A stretch of 6,646 nt of DNA, from NCBI GenBank assembly GCA_900553475.1, contig USEF01000090.1, forward strand, positions 1 through 6,646, given 5' to 3'. This DNA is from an uncultured Collinsella sp. (GTDB lineage Bacteria > Actinomycetota > Coriobacteriia > Coriobacteriales > Coriobacteriaceae). Positions 1 to 6,044 of the stretch are shown here, in pieces; within the stretch, counting starts at the first letter, position 1; each line of letters starts with the position of its first letter. The notes beneath the pieces were generated by a model. The model worked only from the letters and a program-made list of their open reading frames with translations, was not told the origin of the DNA and ran no database searches. Both the position numbers and the translations under genes were made by a program.

Positions 1-16
1 CTGATTTTTTGGAATG

Positions 17-48
17 AAGGGGGCTCCTTGTTGGCAAGGAGCCCCCTT
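17..48. terminator. Strong perfect hairpin 3' of polA, probable intrinsic terminator
   Basis: Bases 17-30 (AAGGGGGCTCCTTG) are the exact reverse complement of 35-48, giving a 14-bp stem with a 4-base loop (TTGG). It begins 36 bases beyond the polA stop codon, where a terminator is expected. The T-rich tail (CTTTTGG, 52-58) follows the stem on the plus strand. In the polA direction the stem is followed by CATTCC and then an A run, not a U tract. It may therefore end a plus-strand gene lying left of the window, or serve both directions. The hairpin is certain; its direction is not. Confidence 0.7.
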
Positions 49-83
49 CTGCTTTTGGTTACTTCGGGATTGTGGGTGCTTCT

Positions 84-2834
84 TTATTTGGCGTCGGCCC
101 AGGTTATGCCGGTGCTGGCTTCGGCGATTAGGGGGACGCGGAGGTCCACTACGTGTTCCATGACGTCGCGGACCATGGCGGTGAGGCGCTCGACTTCGTC
201 GACGGGGCACTCAAAGTCCAGTTCGTCGTGCACCTGTAAGATCATGTGGGCGGCAAAGCCCTCTTCTTCCAGGCGGCGGCTTACGCGGGCCATGGCGATC
301 TTGATGATGTCGGCCGCGGTGCCCTGCATGGGATGGTTCATGGCCGTGCGCTCGCCAAAGCCGCGAAGTTGCGGATTTTTGGCCTTGAGCTCGGGAATAT
401 GGCGTCTGCGGCCATACATGGTCTCGGCGTAGCCCGTCTGCTTGGCACGTGCCACCACGCTGTCGAGGAACATACGCACGCCCGGATAGGCCTCGTAGTA
501 ACGGTCGATCATGTCGCGTGCCTCGACCATCGAGATATGCAGCGACTGCGACAGGCCGTAGGCCTGCTGACCATACACGATGCCAAAGTTCACGGCCTTG
601 GCGCGACTGCGCAGGTCGGGCGTTACCTCGGACACCGGCACACCAAACACGCGCGCCGCCGTCTCGGCATGGAAGTCCTCGCCCTCGTTAAAGGCGCGCA
701 CCAAGTGCTCGTCACCCGAGAGATGTGCCAGCAGACGCAGCTCTATCTGCGAGTAGTCCACCGCCAAAAAGACGCTTCCTTCGCCTGCCGAAAACGCCGT
801 CTTGACGGTACGACCCAGCTCCGAGCGCGTCGGGATGTTCTGCAGGTTCGGGTCGCTCGAGGACAGACGCCCCGTTGCCGTGATGGTCTGATTGTACGTG
901 GTGTGCACGCGACCGTCACCACGGCGCAGCGGGCCCAGCGTATCCAGATAGGTGGACTTGATTTTGGACTTTTCACGCCAATCCAAGATCAGACGCACGA
1001 TTTCGTGGTCGCGGGCAAGGTCGCTCAACACCTTGGCGTTGGTCGAATAGTAGCCGCGCTTAGTCTTCTTGAGGCCCTTGGTCGGAAGCCCCATCACATC
1101 AAAGAGCACATGCGACAGCTGCATGGGACTGCCGATGTTAAAGGTCTCGTCACCCGCCAGGTCGCGAATACTGCGCTCAACCTCGGTAATCTGGGTCGCC
1201 AGACCCTCGGACAGACTGTGCAGGCGGTCGGGATCCACGAGCATGCCCGCGCGCTCCATCTTGGCAAGCACCGGCACGAGCGGCATCTCGATGCCATCGA
1301 ACACGTTGGCGGCATTCTCGAGGGCCATGCGGTCGCGCAGCGGTGCGACCAGCACCAGCGTCAAGGCCGCCGTGCGAGCGGCAGGCGCCGGAGCGTCCTC
1401 ACCAGCACCCTCTGCGCCGCGCGCCGCAGGCAGCGCCATCTGCAGATACGTATCGGCCAGATATGCCTCATCGAACTCGGAGCGATCGGAATCCAGCAGA
1501 TAGGCAGCGACCACGGTATCGAAGATACGCGTGGAATCGGTAGCGAGCGGATCCATGAGCTCGAGTTCAGAAGAATCGATGGGCGAAAGCTCGTGCAACA
1601 ACGCCTTCATATCCGGGCTCGCCACGCGGCCCTCCACAAACAGGCGCGCAAGCACGCCGGCAATCACGCCGTGGGCGAAGTTGAAGCCATCGACTACGGC
1701 AGTGGTACCGCCGTCGCCCTCCTCGAGCGCGAACAGGCCCTTGGACGTCGCCAACCACAGCGTGCGCGTCAGTCCAAAGAGCGCGCCCTCTTCCTTGTCG
1801 TCGTCCACCACGGCGGCGACCCACTCGCCGGCATCAATCGCGCGGGAAACCTCAGCCGCAACGGCACCAAGCGCGTCGGCATCGCCGGCGGCTGCGCGAA
1901 CCATCGCAGGTATCTCAAACACACTGGAGGCAGCAGCAGCCCCGCCCTCGCCGCCGATCAGCGCCAAGAAACGGTTCTGCATGGCGGTGATACCAAGCGT
2001 GCCCAGCGCCGCGGACACTTCGTCGGCAGAAAACGCCGGGAAGGACGTTTCGTCAAAGTCGAGCTCGACGGGCGCATCGGTGCGAATGGTTGCGACCTTG
2101 CGGCTCAGCAGCGCATCGTCGATGTGCGCACGCAGGTTCTCGCCCATCTTGCCCTTGACCTCGTCGGCATGCGCGATGACCTCGTCCAAGCTGCCGTACT
2201 GTGCGATGAGCGCGCTCGCCTTTTTGGGGCCGATGCCCGGTACGCCGGGAATGTTGTCCGACGTATCGCCCTTTAGACCGTAAAAATCGGGCACGAGCGC
2301 CGGCGTAATGCCGTGATACAGGTCGTCCACGCTCTCGGGCGTCATGATCGCCACGTCGGACAGGCCCTTGCGGGTCGAGACCACGTTGACGTGCTCGGTC
2401 ACGAGTTGATACATGTCGCGGTCGCCGGTCACCAGCAGCATGTCGCAGCCGGCCTCTTCACCCAGGCGCGCCATGGTTCCCAGGATATCGTCGCCTTCCC
2501 AGCCCTCGGACTGCAGAATCGGCACGTTGAGCGCGGTGAGCAGCTCCTTGATCATCGGAAACTGCGCATGCAGATCGGGGTCCATGGGCGGGCGTTGCGC
2601 CTTATACTGCGGCAGCATCTCCATGCGCACGCGCGGTTTGCCCTTGTCAAACGCCACGACCACACCGTCGGGGTTAAAGGCATCGATCATCTTAAGAAAC
2701 ATGTTCAGAAAGCCAAAGATCGCGTTGGTGGGGCGCCCGTCCGGCGCATTCATGGTGGGCGGCACGGCGTGGAAGGCGCGGTGCATGAGCGAGTTGCCGT
2801 CGATAACGGCAAAGGTGCGGCGCTTGTCAGACAT
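84..2834 (-). CDS. polA: DNA polymerase I (5' nuclease and polymerase; proofreading domain inactive)
   Basis: 916-residue DNA polymerase I, the cytosolic enzyme that removes RNA primers and fills gaps in lagging-strand synthesis and excision repair. Residues 1 to about 295 are the 5' nuclease: acidic residues D12, D63, E113, D115/D116, D138/D140 and D190/D193 are visible, with the helix-hairpin-helix GVPGIGPKKA at 197-206. Residues about 520-916 are the family A polymerase: motif A DYSQIELR (693-700), motif B R742-K746-F750-Y754, motif C QVHDE (867-871). These match E. coli D705, R754/K758/F762/Y766 and D882 with a constant offset of 12. The middle domain (about 330-500) has lost the proofreading carboxylates (by-eye alignment) and carries an Ala/Gly-rich stretch near 468-490. 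The ATG at 2834 is preferred over an upstream GTG at 2873 because GAGGT lies 7 bases before it and homologous proteins start close to the IDGNS motif. It is transcribed alone here, divergent from the aminopeptidase gene. Confidence 0.97.
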   Translation of the reverse strand: MSDKRRTFAVIDGNSLMHRAFHAVPPTMNAPDGRPTNAIFGFLNMFLKMIDAFNPDGVVVAFDKGKPRVRMEMLPQYKAQRPPMDPDLHAQFPMIKELLTALNVPILQSEGWEGDDILGTMARLGEEAGCDMLLVTGDRDMYQLVTEHVNVVSTRKGLSDVAIMTPESVDDLYHGITPALVPDFYGLKGDTSDNIPGVPGIGPKKASALIAQYGSLDEVIAHADEVKGKMGENLRAHIDDALLSRKVATIRTDAPVELDFDETSFPAFSADEVSAALGTLGITAMQNRFLALIGGEGGAAAASSVFEIPAMVRAAAGDADALGAVAAEVSRAIDAGEWVAAVVDDDKEEGALFGLTRTLWLATSKGLFALEEGDGGTTAVVDGFNFAHGVIAGVLARLFVEGRVASPDMKALLHELSPIDSSELELMDPLATDSTRIFDTVVAAYLLDSDRSEFDEAYLADTYLQMALPAARGAEGAGEDAPAPAARTAALTLVLVAPLRDRMALENAANVFDGIEMPLVPVLAKMERAGMLVDPDRLHSLSEGLATQITEVERSIRDLAGDETFNIGSPMQLSHVLFDVMGLPTKGLKKTKRGYYSTNAKVLSDLARDHEIVRLILDWREKSKIKSTYLDTLGPLRRGDGRVHTTYNQTITATGRLSSSDPNLQNIPTRSELGRTVKTAFSAGEGSVFLAVDYSQIELRLLAHLSGDEHLVRAFNEGEDFHAETAARVFGVPVSEVTPDLRSRAKAVNFGIVYGQQAYGLSQSLHISMVEARDMIDRYYEAYPGVRMFLDSVVARAKQTGYAETMYGRRRHIPELKAKNPQLRGFGERTAMNHPMQGTAADIIKIAMARVSRRLEEEGFAAHMILQVHDELDFECPVDEVERLTAMVRDVMEHVVDLRVPLIAEASTGITWADAK

Positions 2835-2841
2835 ATTGAAT

Positions 2842-2846
2842 ACCTC
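2842..2846 (-). promoter_or_regulatory. polA ribosome binding site that decides the start
   Basis: On the minus strand GAGGT is followed by a 7-base spacer and the ATG at 2834. The alternative GTG start 39 bases upstream has only a GGAG about 13 bases away. The shorter 916-residue product is therefore preferred. Confidence 0.75.
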
Positions 2847-2928
2847 GCTTTGGGCTGGGCACGGTTTGCTCACACCAGTTTACACGCTCCCCGCCCCGCG
2901 GCCACCGCACATCAGGCTTCCCTGCCGC

Positions 2929-2951
2929 CGCGGGCCCGCGCGTGATACGAT
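2929..2951 (+). promoter_or_regulatory. Candidate extended -10 for the M18 peptidase, with adjacent 12-bp palindrome
   Basis: TGATACGAT at 2943-2951 fits an extended -10 (TGn followed by TACGAT, 4 of 6 matches to TATAAT). It sits about 50 bases before the peptidase start. No good -35 hexamer is visible, as expected if the TG extension is used. Directly upstream, 2929-2940 is the perfect palindrome CGCGGGCCCGCG, which would fall between -35 and -10 and could be an operator or simply GC-rich chance. I see no convincing promoter for polA on the other strand of this 166-bp spacer. Confidence 0.4.
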
Positions 2952-3000
2952 GGCTCACGGTACATCAACCAGCACGATCGATCCGAAAGGAGCCTGCGTC

Positions 3001-4398
3001 ATGGAGCGTCCCTGCGCATGGAAAAAGTACACGCCACAGCAAGTCGAGGAACTCGAGGAGCTTTGCCGCGGCTATAAGCAGTTTTTGAGCGAGAATAAGA
3101 CCGAGCGCCTGTGCGTCAAGACCGGCATCAAGATGGCCGAGGAGGCGGGCTACGTCGACTTGGAGACCGTGATTGCCGAGGGCCGCACGCTCAAGGCCGG
3201 CGACAAGGTGTACGCCGCCAATCACGGCAAAGACCTCATGCTCGTCAACCTGGGCACCGTCCCGCTCGAGCAGGGCTTTAACATCCTGGGTGCTCACGTG
3301 GACTCGCCGCGCCTGGACCTTAAGCAGAATCCCGCCTTCGAGGCCGGCGACATGGCCTACCTCGACACGCACTACTACGGCGGCGTCAAGAGCTACCACT
3401 GGGTGGCCTCCCCGCTTGCACTCGTGGGCGTCATCTGCAAAAAGGACGGCACCACCGTCGACATCAACATCGGCGACAAGGCAGACGATCCGGTCTTTAC
3501 CATCTCCGACCTGCTGATCCACCTCTCGAGCGAGCAGATGTCCAAGCCCGCCAAGGACGCCGTCGACGCCGAGATCCTCGACGTGATCGTGGGCGGCCGT
3601 CCCGTCAAGTTTGACGAGGACGACAAGGACGCTCCCAAGGAGCCCGTCAAGCAGATGTTCCTGGACATCCTCAAGGAGCAGTACGGCGTCGAGGAGGAGG
3701 ACTTCCTCTCCGCCGAGATCGAGGTCGTGCCCGCCGGTCCCGCCCGCGACATGGGCCTCGACCGCTCCATGATTTTGGGCTATGGCCACGACGATCGTGT
3801 CTGCGCCTATCCGTCCATGCTCGCCCAGATCGACGTCGCCAACGTGGAGCGCACGAGCATCACGCTCATCGTCGATAAGGAGGAGATCGGCTCCGACGGC
3901 GCCACCGGTATGACGAGCCGCTTCTTCGAGAACACCGTCGCCGAGATCATGACGCTCGCCGGCGAGGATAGCCCGCTGGCCCTGCGCCGCGCGCTCGCCC
4001 GCAGCCGCATGCTCTCCTCCGACGTGTCCGCCGGTTTCGACCCGGGCTATGCCGGCAAGTTCGAGACGAAGAACGCCGCCTTTATGGGTCGTGGCCTGTG
4101 CTTTAACAAGTACACGGGCAGCCGCGGCAAGGGCGGTTCCAACGACGCCGATGCCGAGTACGTGGCCCTCGTCCGCGACATCATGGACGAGGCCGGCGTG
4201 GACTTCCAGACCTGTGAGCTCGGTCGCGTCAACGCGGGCGGTGGCGGCACCATCGCCTACATCATGGCCAAGTATGGCATGAACGTCATCGACTCCGGCG
4301 TTGCCGTCCTGTCCATGCACGCCCTGTGGGAGGTCGCCAACAAGGCCGATATCTACGAGGCCTACCGCGGCTACAAGGCCTTCATCGAGCGAGCCTAA
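3001..4398 (+). CDS. M18-family zinc aminopeptidase
   Basis: 465-residue peptidase of family M18 (aspartyl/aminopeptidase I type; relatives are called apeA, apeB or DNPEP). The family removes N-terminal residues from peptides in the cytosol using two metal ions and usually assembles into large tetrahedral dodecamers. Expected metal and catalytic residues can be read: H99 in GAHVDSPRLDLK; D264/D265 in GYGHDDRVCAY; catalytic E294 and ligand E295 in VDKEEIGSDGATG; D341 in SSDVSAGFDP; H440 in SMHALWE. Assignment follows the known human DNPEP pattern (H94, D264, E301/E302, D346, H440). Length is normal for the bacterial branch and there is no signal peptide, so it is cytosolic. AAAGGAG at 2986-2992 lies 8 bases before the ATG. 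Codons are almost uniformly GC-ending, suggesting good expression. It is followed after 13 bases by a large hairpin. Substrate preference cannot be read from sequence, so no gene symbol is given. Confidence 0.95.
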   Translation: MERPCAWKKYTPQQVEELEELCRGYKQFLSENKTERLCVKTGIKMAEEAGYVDLETVIAEGRTLKAGDKVYAANHGKDLMLVNLGTVPLEQGFNILGAHVDSPRLDLKQNPAFEAGDMAYLDTHYYGGVKSYHWVASPLALVGVICKKDGTTVDINIGDKADDPVFTISDLLIHLSSEQMSKPAKDAVDAEILDVIVGGRPVKFDEDDKDAPKEPVKQMFLDILKEQYGVEEEDFLSAEIEVVPAGPARDMGLDRSMILGYGHDDRVCAYPSMLAQIDVANVERTSITLIVDKEEIGSDGATGMTSRFFENTVAEIMTLAGEDSPLALRRALARSRMLSSDVSAGFDPGYAGKFETKNAAFMGRGLCFNKYTGSRGKGGSNDADAEYVALVRDIMDEAGVDFQTCELGRVNAGGGGTIAYIMAKYGMNVIDSGVAVLSMHALWEVANKADIYEAYRGYKAFIERA

Positions 4399-4411
4399 CC
4401 AACCCTTCATC

Positions 4412-4478
4412 AGTTGCGGTGAAATACGGACTAAACTGGCCCATAAACGGCCAAAACAGACCGTATTCCACCGCAACT
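4412..4478. repeat. Large imperfect palindrome (30-base arms, 7-base loop)
   Basis: Arms 4412-4441 and 4449-4478 pair in register around the loop CATAAAC, with 24 of 30 positions Watson-Crick. The outer 18 bases (AGTTGCGGTGRAATACGG) differ at one position only, the inner TGGCC/GGCCA is perfect, and the mismatches cluster between them. In minus-strand RNA three of the six mismatches become G-U pairs, so that strand folds better (27 of 30). A conserved-ends, variable-middle palindrome between genes resembles a REP- or MITE-like dispersed element. Its place 13 bases after the peptidase stop also suits a terminator. No second copy lies in this window and no clear target-site duplication is seen. 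Confidence 0.7.
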
Positions 4479-4486
4479 TCCTTTTT
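4412..4486 (+). terminator. Possible terminator or attenuator between the M18 peptidase and yaaA
   Basis: The palindrome at 4412-4478 is followed on the plus strand by TCCTTTTT, with five T's at 4482-4486, resembling an intrinsic terminator for the peptidase gene. The stem is longer and more interrupted than usual, and three bases separate it from the T run. The yaaA ribosome binding site starts only five bases after the T run. If termination were complete, yaaA would therefore need a promoter inside the hairpin or would depend on readthrough. Confidence 0.45.
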
Positions 4487-4490
4487 GGCA

Positions 4491-4496
4491 GAGGAG
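4491..4496 (+). promoter_or_regulatory. yaaA ribosome binding site that decides the start
   Basis: GAGGAG lies five bases before the ATG at 4502. The open frame runs on upstream through the end of the peptidase gene and the hairpin, but the encoded extension has no family resemblance. This site and the MLQVIISPAK start agree with known YaaA proteins. Confidence 0.8.
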
Positions 4497-4501
4497 AGTC
4501 C

Positions 4502-5311
4502 ATGCTGCAGGTCATCATTTCGCCCGCCAAGCAGATGCGCGCGGCCCAAGATGCTTTTGAAGTCCTGGACATACCGCCTTTTGCGCACGAAACGGCTCGC
4601 CTCCACCGCGCACTGCTAGATATCGAACGAAATGAAGGCAGCGGCGGTCTGCAGACGCTATGGAACGTAAGTGACAAACTGCTGGGGCCTTGCCTCAACA
4701 CCCTGCATGAGTTCGGGCCCATCCTGAAAAACGGCGATCTCGACAATCCCGCACTCGCCCGACACCTCTCCCCCGCCGTCATGTCCTACCACGGCATCCA
4801 ATACCAAAGTATGGCGCCCGAGGTCATGGATGCCGCACAGCTCGACTGGCTGCAAAACCATCTCTGGATCCTCTCGGGCCTTTACGGATGCGTACGCCCC
4901 TTTCATGCCGTTGAACCGTATCGGCTGGAGATGGGCGCAAAGCTTGCCGTCGACGATGCCCGAGACCTCTACGCGTTTTGGGGCGACAAGCTCGCACGGA
5001 CCATCGCTCCGGCGAGCTCCAACGCTACGATCGTCAATCTCGCCAGCGCGGAGTACGCCAAAGCCGTTCTGCCCCACCTCGCGGGCGACGCCACAGTCGT
5101 CACGCGCCTCTTTGGTGAAGGCATCCGCAACGGCAAGCCCATCCAGCGCTCGACCGCCAGCAAAAAGGCGCGCGGCTCCATGGTGCGCTGGATGGCGGAA
5201 AACAAGGTCGAGGATGTAAGCGGGCTCACCGCATTCGACGTTGGCTATCGTCACCTTCCCGAGCTTTCAAATAAAAACACTTTGGTCTTCCTGAACGAAC
5301 GGGCCTTGTAG
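4502..5311 (+). CDS. yaaA: Peroxide stress protein YaaA (DUF328/UPF0246)
   Basis: 269-residue member of the YaaA family, close to the roughly 257 residues of the E. coli protein. In E. coli, YaaA is induced by hydrogen peroxide and lowers free intracellular iron, limiting Fenton damage; structural work on the family reports a DNA-binding fold. Family blocks visible are ISPAK (6-10), YHGIQYQSM (96-104), LSGLYGCVRPF (124-134) followed by EPYRLEMG (138-145), NLASAEY (179-185), and the basic KKARGSMVRW (221-230). There is no signal peptide or membrane segment, so it is cytosolic. It follows the M18 peptidase on the same strand, separated by 103 bases that are mostly the large palindrome, and converges on the membrane-protein gene. 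Codon use is more mixed than in the peptidase gene, with ATA, CTA, CGA and AAT near the start, which suggests lower expression. No OxyR or PerR site could be recognised by eye. Confidence 0.95.
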   Translation: MLQVIISPAKQMRAAQDAFEVLDIPPFAHETARLHRALLDIERNEGSGGLQTLWNVSDKLLGPCLNTLHEFGPILKNGDLDNPALARHLSPAVMSYHGIQYQSMAPEVMDAAQLDWLQNHLWILSGLYGCVRPFHAVEPYRLEMGAKLAVDDARDLYAFWGDKLARTIAPASSNATIVNLASAEYAKAVLPHLAGDATVVTRLFGEGIRNGKPIQRSTASKKARGSMVRWMAENKVEDVSGLTAFDVGYRHLPELSNKNTLVFLNERAL

Positions 5312-5351
5312 GACCACCGCTACTCTTGAATGTACTGCCTAGGCACGACGT

Positions 5352-5873
5352 CTATTCCGCCAAGCCGTCGGCTTTGGCAATTTCATTTGTCGTGCCGTCC
5401 TGATAGGTAATCTTGACATGCTCAACCTCGGACACCTTGACGCCCGACGGAGGCTCCAGACGCCATTCCGCCAGGGCGATATCCATGGTCGTGGGCACAT
5501 CTCCTTGATCTTTGAGCTTCACCGTCAGCGTTTTGAGCGCCGCGTCAAACGTCACGCGTTCGATTTCTTCGCCTGGAATGGACCCACCACTCAGCTGCAA
5601 CTGCACAAACTCATCGCGCGGGTACCAATAATCGCCCGGAATGGCGAGCGTATTGGCATTACCGCCAGTACTCCTCACCGCCATAATCGGTAGGCTATCA
5701 TCGGCCTCAAACTCCCAGGCAGCGCCGCCGCGACCGCCAAACGTCCAAATACAAAAGGCAATCACCAGCACGGCAAGCACCGCAAAGCCAATCGCGACCA
5801 ACCCATGGTGCGCACGGCCCTCCTCGGCCGATATGTCCCATTGCGTCTCTCGATATAGATGCTTGTCTTCCAT
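5352..5873 (-). CDS. Single-pass membrane protein of unknown function
   Basis: 173 residues; I do not recognise the family. A charged N-terminal stretch (1-22, containing EDKHLYRETQWDISAEEGR) precedes one hydrophobic segment at about 23-45 (GLVAIGFAVLAVLVIAFCIW) that ends in GGRGG. The remaining roughly 125 residues are acidic, rich in short beta-like stretches and cysteine-free. The segment begins about 20 residues in and has no obvious cleavage site, so an uncleaved anchor with the C-terminal domain outside the cell is the simplest reading (inference). The ATG at 5873 is supported by GGGGAGG (5879-5885) with a 5-base spacer; in-frame sequence further upstream runs antisense through the riboswitch and thiC and is not real. 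It converges with yaaA across 40 bp and diverges from thiC. The reading frame is intact, with good ribosome binding and typical local codon use, so it is probably expressed. Confidence 0.82.
   Translation of the reverse strand: MEDKHLYRETQWDISAEEGRAHHGLVAIGFAVLAVLVIAFCIWTFGGRGGAAWEFEADDSLPIMAVRSTGGNANTLAIPGDYWYPRDEFVQLQLSGGSIPGEEIERVTFDAALKTLTVKLKDQGDVPTTMDIALAEWRLEPPSGVKVSEVEHVKITYQDGTTNEIAKADGLAE
5359..5383 (+). terminator. Weak candidate terminator for yaaA inside the convergent gene's 3' end
   Basis: GCCAAGCC (5359-5366) and GGCTTTGGC (5370-5378) can form an 8-bp stem with one bulged T and a 3-base loop, followed on the plus strand by AATTTCATTTG. It lies 48 bases past the yaaA stop but within the last codons of the convergent membrane-protein gene, so it may be a coding coincidence. 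The 40-bp gap itself (5312-5351) contains no other hairpin I would call. Confidence 0.3.
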
Positions 5874-5906
5874 GTACGCCTCCCCACAGGCACGTTCGTT
5901 AGGCCA

Positions 5907-5912
5907 ATCGTA
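5907..5912 (-). promoter_or_regulatory. Weak candidate -10 for the membrane-protein gene
   Basis: Read on the minus strand this is TACGAT (4 of 6 to TATAAT), 33 bases before the ATG at 5873. No clear -35 hexamer is seen. It would overlap the thiC promoter region back to back. The only support is position plus a weak hexamer match. Confidence 0.25.
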
Positions 5913-5923
5913 CCCATTCAGGC

Positions 5924-5929
5924 TATACT
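5924..5929 (+). promoter_or_regulatory. thiC promoter -10 box
   Basis: TATACT matches 5 of 6 bases of the -10 consensus. It would start transcription near 5936, about ten bases before the TPP aptamer, which is the expected arrangement. The -35 region (about 5899-5906, TTAGGCCA) is poor, so strength or activator dependence is unclear. Confidence 0.6.
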
Positions 5930-5945
5930 TGAGCCCACTACATAA

Positions 5946-6040
5946 ACGGGGAGCTTGCAGGACCAGACGGCAGGCTGAGATTGGGCGCGCCCGCCCTGAC
6001 CCGCAAACCTGATATGGGTAATGCCAACGAAGGGAGCCGT
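5946..6040 (+). ncRNA. TPP riboswitch (THI element) controlling thiC
   Basis: The conserved TPP aptamer pieces occur in order: GGGGAGC (5948-5954), CTGAGA (5975-5980), TGACCCG (5997-6003), ACCTGAT (6007-6013), GGGTAATGCCAACG (6016-6029) and AAGGGAG (6030-6036). P2 can form from GCTTGC (5953-5958) with GCAGGC (5970-5975). P3 forms from GGGCG (5983-5987) with CGCCC (5992-5996), and P5 from TGG (6015-6017) with CCA (6024-6026). ACGG (5946-5949) and CCGT (6037-6040) may close the element as P1. TPP binding would repress thiC. AAGGGAG is also the thiC Shine-Dalgarno sequence, and there is no terminator hairpin between aptamer and gene. Control is therefore most likely translational, by direct sequestration. 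The outer boundaries are approximate. Confidence 0.95.
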
Positions 6041-6044
6041 GCCA

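Noticed and set aside
369..380. AGTTGCGG inside polA, resembling the end of the intergenic palindrome
   Set aside because: Only eight bases match and they lie in coding sequence, so it is not a second copy of the element.
246..2276. Long plus-strand open frame opposite polA
   Set aside because: It is antisense to a conserved polA with all its motifs. The low-complexity His/Arg/Gly-rich translation is typical of the shadow frame in GC-rich DNA, and no ribosome binding site supports it.
2835..2873. Alternative GTG start of polA adding 13 residues
   Set aside because: It has a poor ribosome-binding spacing, while the internal ATG at 2834 has GAGGT at 7 bases and fits the family's N-terminus.
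2413..3000. Long upstream extension of the M18 peptidase frame
   Set aside because: It runs antisense into polA. The ATG at 3001 has AAAGGAG 8 bases upstream and homologous proteins begin there.
4301..4501. N-terminal extension of YaaA by 67 codons
   Set aside because: It overlaps the end of the peptidase gene and the palindrome and has no family resemblance. The ATG at 4502 has its own ribosome binding site and the family's ISPAK start.
2965..4782. 605-codon minus-strand open frame opposite the M18 peptidase and part of yaaA
   Set aside because: The translation is a Val/Gly/Asp/His-rich shadow of the GC-biased codons of a well-supported peptidase gene, and it crosses two real genes and their spacer.
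5336..5345. Perfect palindrome TGCCTAGGCA between yaaA and the membrane-protein gene
   Set aside because: It is ten bases with no loop, so it cannot form a useful hairpin, and nothing nearby suggests an operator. Probably chance.
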